Below, in pieces: positions 1-5,463 of a DNA stretch of 7,358 nt; the stretch's first letter is position 1; every line of letters begins with the position of its first letter. The stretch covers positions 1 through 7,358 of the forward strand of contig CAKOIF010000026.1 in the NCBI GenBank assembly GCA_934086485.1, given 5' to 3'. Source of the DNA: an uncultured Bacilli bacterium. GTDB lineage: Bacteria > Bacillota_I > Bacilli_A > RF39 > UBA660. The translations under genes were made by a program, and so were the position numbers. The notes beneath the pieces are model-generated. The model was not told where the DNA came from and ran no database searches. It was given only the letters and a program-made list of their open reading frames with translations.

Positions 1-748
1 ACTTTCTTTTTTCATCTTTTACTTTTTCCTTTAATTTATTTTTTTCTTTTTTTATTTCATTTTTAAACTTCTCTTGTTTCTTTTTAATTTTTTCCTTTTG
101 TTTAATAATCTTTTCTTTTCCCTCTTTTAATTTTTCTGGAAAAATAATTACAAATTTATTACCAAGTAAGGACTTACTTAATATTTCTTTACCTATTTTA
201 GATATTTCTCTAGTATTATCTCTTTTCTTAAATGTATTTTCACTTTTAATTTTAAATATTAATTTATATGATAATATATTATCAAGTATAAATGTAATAA
301 GCATTACATAAAATGTAAAACTAATTTTAAATGGTGAAAATCTTAAAATTAAAGTTCTTAAGTATGGATCAACAACTTTAATAAGAATAAGACCCATTAC
401 CCCAAAACAAAGAGCATTTTTAAGGCATATTCGACCATTTATATTAAATGGTTTTTTAGAATAATCCCACCATCTAGCATTAAATAATTTTTCCATTACA
501 TAGCTAGATAAATATTCTACAGTGGAGCATATAATAAGTGCTAAAGAAAATATTGCTAAAGAGTTTGAAAACTTATTTAAAAGAATAGTCATAAATATAG
601 CAGAAAATCCATAAATAGGACAATAAGGTCCTAATAAAAATCCCCTGTTAATAAATCCTTTTTTAGGATCAAATGTAACTATTTCTTCACAAATCCAGCC
701 AAATATTGAATATAACATAAATAATATAAAATAAATTTTAAAACTCAT
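1..748 (-). CDS. PF06541-type membrane protein ('putative ABC-transporter type IV', CmpB-like), 3' end outside the window
   Basis: I translated this open frame directly; it has no stop from the ATG at 748 to the left edge, giving 249 residues with the C-terminus missing. About five hydrophobic segments lie at residues 4-20, 37-57, 63-83, 109-126 and 141-162. Family-typical blocks are FGWICEE (16-22), NRGFLLGPYCPIYG (34-47), STVEYLSSYVMEKLF (75-89), ARWWDYS (91-97) and FNINGRICL (101-109). These match the Firmicutes family PF06541, named a putative ABC permease although no ATPase partner is established. After residue 165 the chain becomes cytosolic and very Lys/Glu-rich (205-249), probably a coiled coil. 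The start follows the HD-domain gene by two bases (TAATTATG), and its ribosome-binding region, AAGGAGG plus AAAGG at 755-766, lies inside that gene's last codons, so the two are one operon. The function is unknown. Confidence 0.82.
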   Translation of the reverse strand, partial: MSFKIYFILFMLYSIFGWICEEIVTFDPKKGFINRGFLLGPYCPIYGFSAIFMTILLNKFSNSLAIFSLALIICSTVEYLSSYVMEKLFNARWWDYSKKPFNINGRICLKNALCFGVMGLILIKVVDPYLRTLILRFSPFKISFTFYVMLITFILDNILSYKLIFKIKSENTFKKRDNTREISKIGKEILSKSLLGNKFVIIFPEKLKEGKEKIIKQKEKIKKKQEKFKNEIKKEKNKLKEKVKDEKRK

Positions 749-750
749 AA

Positions 751-1239
751 TTAACCTTTCCTCCTTATACCTAAGTATTTTAGATAACATTTTGGATGAC
801 CTAATATTTTAAAAGAACATTTTTTATCCATTAAACTTACAATCCAACTTTCCTTATATTTTGGTAATGTTATATTGAGTGGAAACATATGTCTTAAAAT
901 AATGTTTTCAACCTTTTTATTCATAAGGTCTGGAAAAGTTTTTCTTGAATTTTCTAAAGCCTCCCTTGCATGGACGAAACCATGCATTTTAAAAAATGAT
1001 TTATGTTCTCTATTTAACTGCCAATCTTTATAATAAAAATCGTGAAGTAATCCTCCGATAGCGGCTGATTTATAATCCAAATGATGTTTTTTTGCAAATT
1101 TATAAGCAAAATACGCAACTGCCATTGAATGATCATATACTGATTCATTCTCATGATGATGATACTTTTTTCTTTTTATAAACTCTTTATTATCAATAAT
1201 TGGTTTAATAATTTCTAAAAACTCTTTATCATATTCCAT
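751..1239 (-). CDS. HD-domain hydrolase (small metal-dependent phosphohydrolase family)
   Basis: This is a 162-residue soluble protein. I start it at the ATG at 1239, which has AAGGA six bases upstream. A longer version would begin at a TTG (1260) with no ribosome-binding site. Metal-binding residues of the HD fold are visible in order: H37 (VYDHS), H66-D67 (LLHDFYY), H86 and H90 (MHGFVHA), H117 (LRHMF) and D138 (LMDKK). HD proteins hydrolyse phosphoester bonds in nucleotides or related substrates, but the substrate cannot be read here. The active site looks intact. The gene sits directly upstream of the PF06541-type membrane gene; its last codons (AGG AGG AAA GGT) double as that gene's ribosome-binding site. 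The pairing suggests a shared, still unassigned role, perhaps at the membrane. Functional family assignment is firm, exact function is not. Confidence 0.85.
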   Translation of the reverse strand: MEYDKEFLEIIKPIIDNKEFIKRKKYHHHENESVYDHSMAVAYFAYKFAKKHHLDYKSAAIGGLLHDFYYKDWQLNREHKSFFKMHGFVHAREALENSRKTFPDLMNKKVENIILRHMFPLNITLPKYKESWIVSLMDKKCSFKILGHPKCYLKYLGIRRKG

Positions 1240-1252
1240 AATATTTCCTTTT

Positions 1253-1268
1253 TTGTACAATAGTACTA
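1253..1268. promoter_or_regulatory. tandem 8-bp palindromes, possible operator
   Basis: TTGTACAA (1253-1260) and TAGTACTA (1261-1268) are two perfect 8-bp palindromes that abut exactly, between the candidate -10 and the ribosome-binding site of the HD-domain gene. A dimeric repressor could bind here, over the expected transcription start. Short palindromes are common in AT-rich DNA, so this is a suggestion only. Confidence 0.25.
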
Positions 1269-1273
1269 CATAT

Positions 1274-1279
1274 ATTATA
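1274..1279 (-). promoter_or_regulatory. candidate -10 box for the HD hydrolase / membrane protein operon
   Basis: A consensus TATAAT on the minus strand lies 34 bases before the chosen start codon at 1239. No good -35 is visible at 16-18 bases; the upstream stretch is AT-only. It lies between the terminator of the preceding operon and the gene, which is where a promoter is expected. Transcription would begin near 1267. Confidence 0.4.
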
Positions 1280-1310
1280 ATATATATTTTAATTAAAATA
1301 AAATAAAATT

Positions 1311-1333
1311 AAAAAAGAAGTATTAAACTTCTT
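1311..1333 (-). terminator. intrinsic terminator of the desulfurase/thioredoxin/CcdA operon
   Basis: On the minus strand a 7-bp perfect stem AAGAAGT / ACTTCTT (1327-1333 and 1315-1321) with a 5-base loop is followed by a T run (1311-1314, continuing the stem's final TT). It overlaps the TAA stop codon of the membrane gene at 1332-1334. The stem is AT-rich, so termination may be leaky, with some read-through into the HD-domain operon. Confidence 0.6.
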
Positions 1334-2519
1334 AAAAATTAAGCATTACCCATTCAGGTTTAAATATTAAAAGTATACCCATAAGTACAAGTAATATACC
1401 CGCTATTAAATTAACATATTTATTATATTTAGTTGATATACCTTTAGTTTCAAATGCTTTTAAAGACAATATTAATATAATTAAATCATCAATTATATAA
1501 AAGAATATATATATTAATAAATATAATACTTTATTTAAACCAATAATTTTATTTAATGTTAATATTTCTAAAAATATTGTTGGAAATCCAAGTGAACATG
1601 CAAGTTCAACTAAATTTACTGATACTGATAAAACAGTTGTTCCTAGTATCATTAATATTAAACTTTTATTTGCTAATATCTTATTTATTCTAGTTATAAT
1701 ACTTTTTCTTTTTTCTTTTTTCATAACATGACAACCAGTATCTTTTCTTGTTTTAATATATACATATAAATTATAAATTCCTAAAATAATAGCTAAAATA
1801 GCAATAATATTTCTTATATATATTACTGTAGAAAAATCTAGAATAAAACCGATGCCTAACATAGAAAGAAAATATACTAATCCCGAAGATAATATAAAAG
1901 TAAAACCAACAATTCTCATTTTCTTTTTATCTTTAATAGATATGCACATATTAATAAGTAATAAAAGTATCCACATAGCACATGGATTAAATCCATCAAC
2001 AGCTCCCAAAATCATTGCTACCAATGGAATGGAAACTTTTTTCTTATTAACATTTCCTAATATAGGAATTTTAACATCTTCATTATTTATATTTTCATTA
2101 TTTACATTATCATTAATTAATTCTTTTATTTTATTTTCAATTTGTACACCTACCGCTTCTGAAAATCCTACAAAATAAGTTTTTCCAATAACTGTATATG
2201 GTACACTCTTTGTTACATCATCATTTAATGCTTTTTTTACATCATTATAATATTTTCTATTAGTTTTATTATTTTTTACTTCATACTCATAAACATTTAA
2301 ATAATCATTATAATTTTCTTTAATATCTTTAAGCCATATTTCTTCTTCGGCACAATGAGGACATCCATCCATTCTAAAAAAATATAAATTGATTTTTCCT
2401 TCCTCAATTTTAGAATTAGTTATTTTATAAGCAACATCTGTATATTCTTTACTAATTGCATATATATTAAGGGGAATTAATGCTATTAATAATAATATAT
2501 ATCTTATTATCTTTTTCAT
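1332..2519 (-). CDS. exported CPHC thioredoxin-fold domain fused to a CcdA/DsbD-like membrane domain
   Basis: The 395-residue product starts with a signal-like helix (1-21, KK then hydrophobic). An extracytoplasmic thioredoxin-fold domain (about 40-136) follows, with redox motif C53-P-H-C56 and the usual cis-proline in SVPYT (P107). An Asn-rich linker (137-160) leads to six predicted membrane helices (about 163-193, 203-228, 235-255, 287-315, 331-353, 368-387). Two intramembrane cysteines match the DsbD/CcdA pair: C180 in DGFNPCAMW and C308 in LVELACSLGFP. By family knowledge such proteins carry electrons from cytosolic thioredoxin across the membrane to reduce exported disulfides. Here the acceptor domain and transporter are one chain. 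The start overlaps the stop of the upstream thioredoxin gene (ATGA), with GGAG eight bases before it. Cysteine 263 lies in a cytosolic loop (TGCHV). The exported target is unknown. Confidence 0.88.
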   Translation of the reverse strand: MKKIIRYILLLIALIPLNIYAISKEYTDVAYKITNSKIEEGKINLYFFRMDGCPHCAEEEIWLKDIKENYNDYLNVYEYEVKNNKTNRKYYNDVKKALNDDVTKSVPYTVIGKTYFVGFSEAVGVQIENKIKELINDNVNNENINNEDVKIPILGNVNKKKVSIPLVAMILGAVDGFNPCAMWILLLLINMCISIKDKKKMRIVGFTFILSSGLVYFLSMLGIGFILDFSTVIYIRNIIAILAIILGIYNLYVYIKTRKDTGCHVMKKEKRKSIITRINKILANKSLILMILGTTVLSVSVNLVELACSLGFPTIFLEILTLNKIIGLNKVLYLLIYIFFYIIDDLIILILSLKAFETKGISTKYNKYVNLIAGILLVLMGILLIFKPEWVMLNF

Positions 2520-2776
2520 AAAATTTTCTCCATAATATCTAAAATTTCTTTTTTGCTTTTTTCTCCAATTACTCTTTTTATTTCAATGTTATTCTTTTCA
2601 AATATAACAACTGGAACAATATCTCCAATATTATATTTTATAATATCTTCTTCATCTAAATCATAATCATAATTAATATACTCTATATTTGGATATAATA
2701 ATTTTATTTCATTCCAAATGCTTTTAGATATTAAACAACCTGGACACCACATTGCGTTAATAATTATTATCTTCAT
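2516..2776 (-). CDS. small cytosolic thioredoxin-like protein (CPGC)
   Basis: This 86-residue protein has no signal peptide. It has a beta strand (MKIIIINA), then the redox motif W10-C11-P-G-C14 at the start of a helix, and the cis-proline loop DIVPVVIF with P55 near the end of the fold. It is shorter than classic thioredoxin (about 105 residues), and its active site is CPGC rather than CGPC, so redox potential and partner may differ. AAGGAG seven bases before the ATG fixes the start, although this makes its first 20 bases overlap the desulfurase gene. Its own TGA overlaps the next ATG (ATGA). Between a desulfurase and a CcdA-type membrane protein it is most likely the cytosolic electron donor to one or both; that role is inferred from position. 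Confidence 0.85.
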   Translation of the reverse strand: MKIIIINAMWCPGCLISKSIWNEIKLLYPNIEYINYDYDLDEEDIIKYNIGDIVPVVIFEKNNIEIKRVIGEKSKKEILDIMEKIL

Positions 2777-3875
2777 TAATAATCTCCTTTAAAATACGTA
2801 TAAATTCATTAATTTGCTTTTTAGTTGTTATATGCGTAATACTTACCCTAATTGAATTGCTTGCCCTTTCTTTGCTTTTGGTAAGTGCATAAACTGACTT
2901 TGAGGGACTTGTTCCAAGTGAACACGCTGATTGCATTGAAACATATACACCTTTTTCATAAAGTTTATTAACAATTATTTTGGCATTTTTAATACTAAAA
3001 TTAATTGTATTAGGTATTGCATACTTAGGACTATTTATACTTATCCCATTTATCATTTTTAATTTTTTGATTAAATAACTATTCAATTGTTTTACAAAAT
3101 TAATCTTTTTCTCTAAATCTTTCGTAGCAAGTTGTAATGCCATTGCCGTGCAAACTGCGTTTGCGGTAACCGGTGTTCCACTTCGATAAATTGTGGTAGA
3201 TTTTCCGCCATGTATTAAGGGAGTAATTTTTATATCATTAAAATTAATTAATATGCCCGCACCATTAATACCAAAAAATTTATGAGGTGCAAAAGTCAAA
3301 AAGTCAACATATCTATAATCAATACTAACTTTTCCTATTGCCTGTGTTGCATCAGTATGAAAATATGCATTAGAATTTTCTTTAACGATTTTAGCAATTT
3401 CACTAATTGGTTGAATTGTTCCAAGTTCAGAATCAACTACAGCAATACTTACTAAAATAGTATCCTTTCTTAAAAATTTTTTTAATTGTTCTAAATCAAT
3501 ATTACCATTTTTATCTAATGAAATAACTGTTATATCAAACCCTTTTGAGGAAAGATAATTGCATGGTGCTATAACTGATGAATGTTCAATTTCAGATACA
3601 ATTATATGTTTACCTTTATTTTGATATCTATCTGCTATTCCTTTTATAACTAAATTATTTGATTCACTAGAACCGCTTGTATAAATAATATTTTCCTTTT
3701 TTGTATTAAAATAATTTGCAATAATTTCACTGGAATTATCAATTTCTTTTTTTGCTTCAACACCTAATTCATGCAAACTATTTGGATTACCAAAATATTT
3801 TAATGTAATTTCATTATATTTTTCTAAAACTCTTTTATCTACCGGAGTATTTGCAGCATAATCTAAATAAATCAT
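2757..3875 (-). CDS. cysteine desulfurase (NifS/IscS family, class V aminotransferase fold)
   Basis: The full-length, 372-residue PLP enzyme would convert L-cysteine to alanine and leave a persulfide on its own cysteine, feeding Fe-S clusters or tRNA thiolation. Visible residues are YLDYAANTP (3-11), TSGSSESNN (66-74), H98 stacking on PLP (EIEHSS), D175 and Q178 (HTDATQA), Schiff-base lysine K199 (FAPHKFFG), phosphate-contact region GGKSTTIYRSGTP (223-235) and catalytic C318 (QSACSLG). Two details differ from E. coli IscS: VVDSELG has Asp where IscS has Asn (VNNEIG), and RSGTP replaces RSGTEN. The start has GAGGTGA seven bases upstream and a good promoter just beyond. It leads a three-gene overlapping operon with two thioredoxin-type proteins; no scaffold (iscU/sufU) or thiI gene is adjacent, so the sulfur acceptor cannot be told from context. 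Confidence 0.93.
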   Translation of the reverse strand: MIYLDYAANTPVDKRVLEKYNEITLKYFGNPNSLHELGVEAKKEIDNSSEIIANYFNTKKENIIYTSGSSESNNLVIKGIADRYQNKGKHIIVSEIEHSSVIAPCNYLSSKGFDITVISLDKNGNIDLEQLKKFLRKDTILVSIAVVDSELGTIQPISEIAKIVKENSNAYFHTDATQAIGKVSIDYRYVDFLTFAPHKFFGINGAGILINFNDIKITPLIHGGKSTTIYRSGTPVTANAVCTAMALQLATKDLEKKINFVKQLNSYLIKKLKMINGISINSPKYAIPNTINFSIKNAKIIVNKLYEKGVYVSMQSACSLGTSPSKSVYALTKSKERASNSIRVSITHITTKKQINEFIRILKEIINEDNNY

Positions 3876-3899
3876 AATTTTTTCACCTCTTATAAAAAA

Positions 3900-3928
3900 A
3901 TTATACTTTTATCTATATTATTTTACAA
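3900..3928 (-). promoter_or_regulatory. sigma-A type promoter of the cysteine desulfurase operon
   Basis: The minus strand carries TTGTAA (3923-3928), a 17-base spacer and TATAAT (3900-3905). The predicted transcription start near 3893 leaves a leader of under 20 bases that is little more than the ribosome-binding site. This leaves no room for a leader riboswitch. Confidence 0.75.
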
Positions 3929-3963
3929 TAAACTAGTAGTTGAGTTAACTATATTTTTAGTTG

Positions 3964-3986
3964 AAAAAAACTCTCTAAATGAGAGT
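3964..3986 (-). terminator. intrinsic terminator downstream of tRNA-His
   Basis: The minus strand shows a perfect 6-bp stem ACTCTC / GAGAGT (3981-3986 and 3970-3975) with a 5-base loop, followed by seven T (3964-3970). It lies 11 bases past the CCA end of tRNA-His and closes that transcript before the desulfurase promoter. Confidence 0.85.
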
Positions 3987-3997
3987 AATATTATCTA

Positions 3998-4074
3998 TGG
4001 GGCGAAATAAGGGAGTCGAACCCTTGCATAATAGAGCCACAATCTACCGTGTTAACCACTTCACCAATTCCGCC
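3998..4074 (-). tRNA. tRNA-His (anticodon GTG)
   Basis: The complete 77-base cloverleaf includes the extra 5' G(-1) characteristic of tRNA-His, opposite discriminator C73. The acceptor stem GCGGAAT / ATTTCGC has one G-T pair; the D stem is GTG/CAC; anticodon stem GTAGA / TCTAT encloses loop TTGTGGC with anticodon GTG; the T arm is AAGGG-TTCGACT-CCCTT; CCA is encoded. It reads CAC and CAT codons. It lies between sigH and its own terminator, and may be transcribed from a local promoter or by read-through from rlmB-sigH. Confidence 0.96.
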
Positions 4075-4088
4075 ATAAGATATATACT

Positions 4089-4117
4089 ATACTACCAAAA
4101 AAAAAGGCATTTGGCAA
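4089..4117 (-). promoter_or_regulatory. candidate promoter of tRNA-His
   Basis: TTGCCA (4112-4117) and TAGTAT (4089-4094) on the minus strand are exactly 17 bases apart, and transcription would start about seven bases before the tRNA. The spacer contains a run of nine T (4097-4105). That run could instead belong to a weak sigH terminator, but only 4-bp hairpins (such as AGCA-AAAG-TGCT) precede it, and at a distance. Confidence 0.42.
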
Positions 4118-4126
4118 GCACTTTTG

Positions 4127-4750
4127 CTAAATTAATCCCTCTTTTTCGATTAAATCTTTCATTTTAAATTTGATTCTCTTTATTGCATTATCAATTTGTT
4201 TGGGAGATTTATCCATAATTTTTGCTATTTCATTATATGAAAAGTTATTTACCATATAATTAAACACCGTATACTCAAATTCAGATAAATTATTTTTTGC
4301 AAGCATATAGATTTTATTGGAATTTTCTTTTTCCATTAAACTATGTAAAGGGTTTGATTTATTTTCATCAGATAAAAGATTTTTAGGAGTTATATTATCA
4401 TCACTAACTAAAAAATCTAGTGATAAAGATTCATTAATTGTTTGCTGTTTACCACTCATGGCGTGTCTTATATAATTTAAAAGTCTTCGTTCAATACATA
4501 CATATAAAAATGTTTTTAATGATGCGTATTTAGTTGAGGTAAACGAATGAATTCCATCACTAAAAGCATATAAAGCTTCACATTTTATTTCGTCATAATT
4601 AATTCTATAATATCTAATTGCTCTTTGATACTTTTTTATTAATATATCAACTAAATAAGAATATTTATCATAAATAATATTTCTAACATTTTCATCATTT
4701 TCTTCGAGCAAAGTTATAAGTTCAATATCATCAATATCATTGTAATCCAT
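4127..4750 (-). CDS. sigH: alternative sigma factor, SigH (Spo0H/sigma-30) type
   Basis: The 207-residue sigma-70 family protein lacks regions 1 and 3. Region 2 spans about 24-97 (core-binding NIIYDKYSYLV; ERRLLNYIRHA at its end). Region 4 spans about 153-200, with the helix-turn-helix SYNEIAKIMDKSPKQIDNAI (171-190). The LSEFE...SYNEIA...IDNAIKRIK pattern closely resembles B. subtilis SigH (LSELE...SYQEIS...IDNALQRVK) from memory. The context agrees: in B. subtilis rlmB lies just upstream of sigH, separated by rae1; here rae1 is absent and the rlmB stop overlaps the sigH start (TAATG), implying translational coupling. The ribosome-binding site is weak (AGGATGG). SigH drives early sporulation in Bacillus and competence genes in some non-sporulating relatives. 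Which applies here cannot be read from this window. Confidence 0.85.
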   Translation of the reverse strand: MDYNDIDDIELITLLEENDENVRNIIYDKYSYLVDILIKKYQRAIRYYRINYDEIKCEALYAFSDGIHSFTSTKYASLKTFLYVCIERRLLNYIRHAMSGKQQTINESLSLDFLVSDDNITPKNLLSDENKSNPLHSLMEKENSNKIYMLAKNNLSEFEYTVFNYMVNNFSYNEIAKIMDKSPKQIDNAIKRIKFKMKDLIEKEGLI

Positions 4751-5409
4751 TAATCATCCATCCTATATATTAATATTCCCGCAGAAACTGAGGCATTTAA
4801 ACTATTTATTTTCCCCTTCATAGGTATTCCTACAACAACATCACTATTTTTCTTAACTCCAGAACTTATTCCTAAACCTTCATTACCAATAACTAATACT
4901 TTCTTATTAGCATAAGATACTTTTCGATAATCTTCTCCATCCATATCTGCACAATATACAAAATAATTTATTTCTTTTAACTTGTTAATTGTATTTATTA
5001 AGTTTGTTACCATTACAATTTTAACATTATCAATAGCACCCTCACTTGTTTTGTAAACTGTATCATTTACTAAAACACTCCTGTCTTTTGGAATAATAAT
5101 TGTTTTAATACCTTTACTCTCGCAAGTTCTAATTATTGCACCAAAATTGTGGGGATCAGTTAAGTGATCAAGCATAACAATAAAATCACCTTCAATATCA
5201 TCAAAAGTGTAATATGAATAATCAAAAATATCTAAAACAATGCCTTGATGAACACCACCAACCATTTTATCAAGTCTATTTTTATCAACATATTCATATT
5301 TAATGTTATTTTCCTTTAAATATGCCATATAATCATTTCTTGAAATATAAGCCTTCTTTATTTTACTTCTATCAATTTCATATAAAACATTTTTGCCATA
5401 AACTAGCAT
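4750..5409 (-). CDS. rlmB: 23S rRNA (guanosine-2'-O-)-methyltransferase RlmB, TrmH/SPOUT family
   Basis: RlmB uses S-adenosylmethionine to 2'-O-methylate a guanosine of the 23S rRNA peptidyl-transferase loop (G2251 in E. coli). I start it at the ATG at 5409 (219 residues), because family members begin M(L/I)YGKN and a strong ribosome-binding site precedes it. An ATG seven codons earlier (5430) has no such site and lies at or upstream of the predicted transcription start. Residues 1-70 form the L30e-like RNA-binding domain. The SPOUT knot has all three motifs: LDHLTDPHNFGAIIRT (80-95), VIGNEGLGIS (173-182) and IPMKGKINSLNASVSAG (195-211). At 219 residues it is somewhat shorter than the usual 240-250, with the shortening in the N-terminal domain. 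Its stop overlaps the sigH start, so the two are co-translated. Assignment to RlmB over other TrmH paralogues rests on motifs and sigH synteny. Confidence 0.9.
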   Translation of the reverse strand: MLVYGKNVLYEIDRSKIKKAYISRNDYMAYLKENNIKYEYVDKNRLDKMVGGVHQGIVLDIFDYSYYTFDDIEGDFIVMLDHLTDPHNFGAIIRTCESKGIKTIIIPKDRSVLVNDTVYKTSEGAIDNVKIVMVTNLINTINKLKEINYFVYCADMDGEDYRKVSYANKKVLVIGNEGLGISSGVKKNSDVVVGIPMKGKINSLNASVSAGILIYRMDD

Positions 5410-5411
5410 AA

Positions 5412-5424
5412 GATCACTTCCTTT
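5412..5424 (-). promoter_or_regulatory. rlmB: extended ribosome-binding site of rlmB
   Basis: AAAGGAAGTGATC matches the 13-base perfect complement of the 16S 3' end (TAAGGAGGTGATC) at 11 positions. It lies two bases before the ATG at 5409, with core AGGA about ten bases away. It decides the start codon in favour of 5409. Confidence 0.75.
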
Positions 5425-5433
5425 TGCCATTTA

Positions 5434-5463
5434 ATTATATCATATCTTTTATTTTTTTGTATA
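5434..5463 (-). promoter_or_regulatory. extended -10 promoter of rlmB-sigH
   Basis: The minus strand has TGATATAAT (5434-5442), an extended -10 with the TGN element, and a weak -35 TATACA (5458-5463) 18 bases away, inside the last codons of the nucleotidase-like gene. Predicted transcription begins near 5427, so rlmB-sigH has its own promoter besides any read-through. Confidence 0.62.

Noticed and set aside
1..150. Long pyrimidine-rich tract on the plus strand, possible triplex or regulatory DNA
   Set aside because: It is the coding complement of the Lys/Glu-rich tail (AAA, GAA, AAG codons) of the membrane protein, in an unbroken reading frame.
1240..1260. Longer HD-hydrolase start at the TTG at 1260
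   Set aside because: There is no ribosome-binding site before the TTG, whereas the ATG at 1239 has AAGGA at a proper distance that lies inside the supposed extra codons.
1852..2178. Open frame of 108 codons on the plus strand
   Set aside because: It lies fully antisense within the CcdA-fusion gene, which has clear motifs; the plus-strand translation has no recognisable domain or ribosome-binding site.
3876..3963. Riboswitch or T-box ahead of the desulfurase operon
   Set aside because: A good promoter lies so close to the gene that the leader would be under 20 bases, with no room for an aptamer.
4097..4129. Intrinsic terminator after sigH at the nine-T run
   Set aside because: Only 4-bp hairpins can be drawn, and the best of them is separated from the T run by about 11 bases, so I list the region as a possible tRNA-His promoter and do not claim a terminator.
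3979..4167. Open frame of 62 codons on the plus strand
   Set aside because: It runs antisense through tRNA-His and into the end of sigH; it is a chance frame.
5410..5430. Longer RlmB start at the ATG at 5430
   Set aside because: It has no ribosome-binding site and lies at or before the predicted transcription start; the family begins at M(L/I)YGKN.
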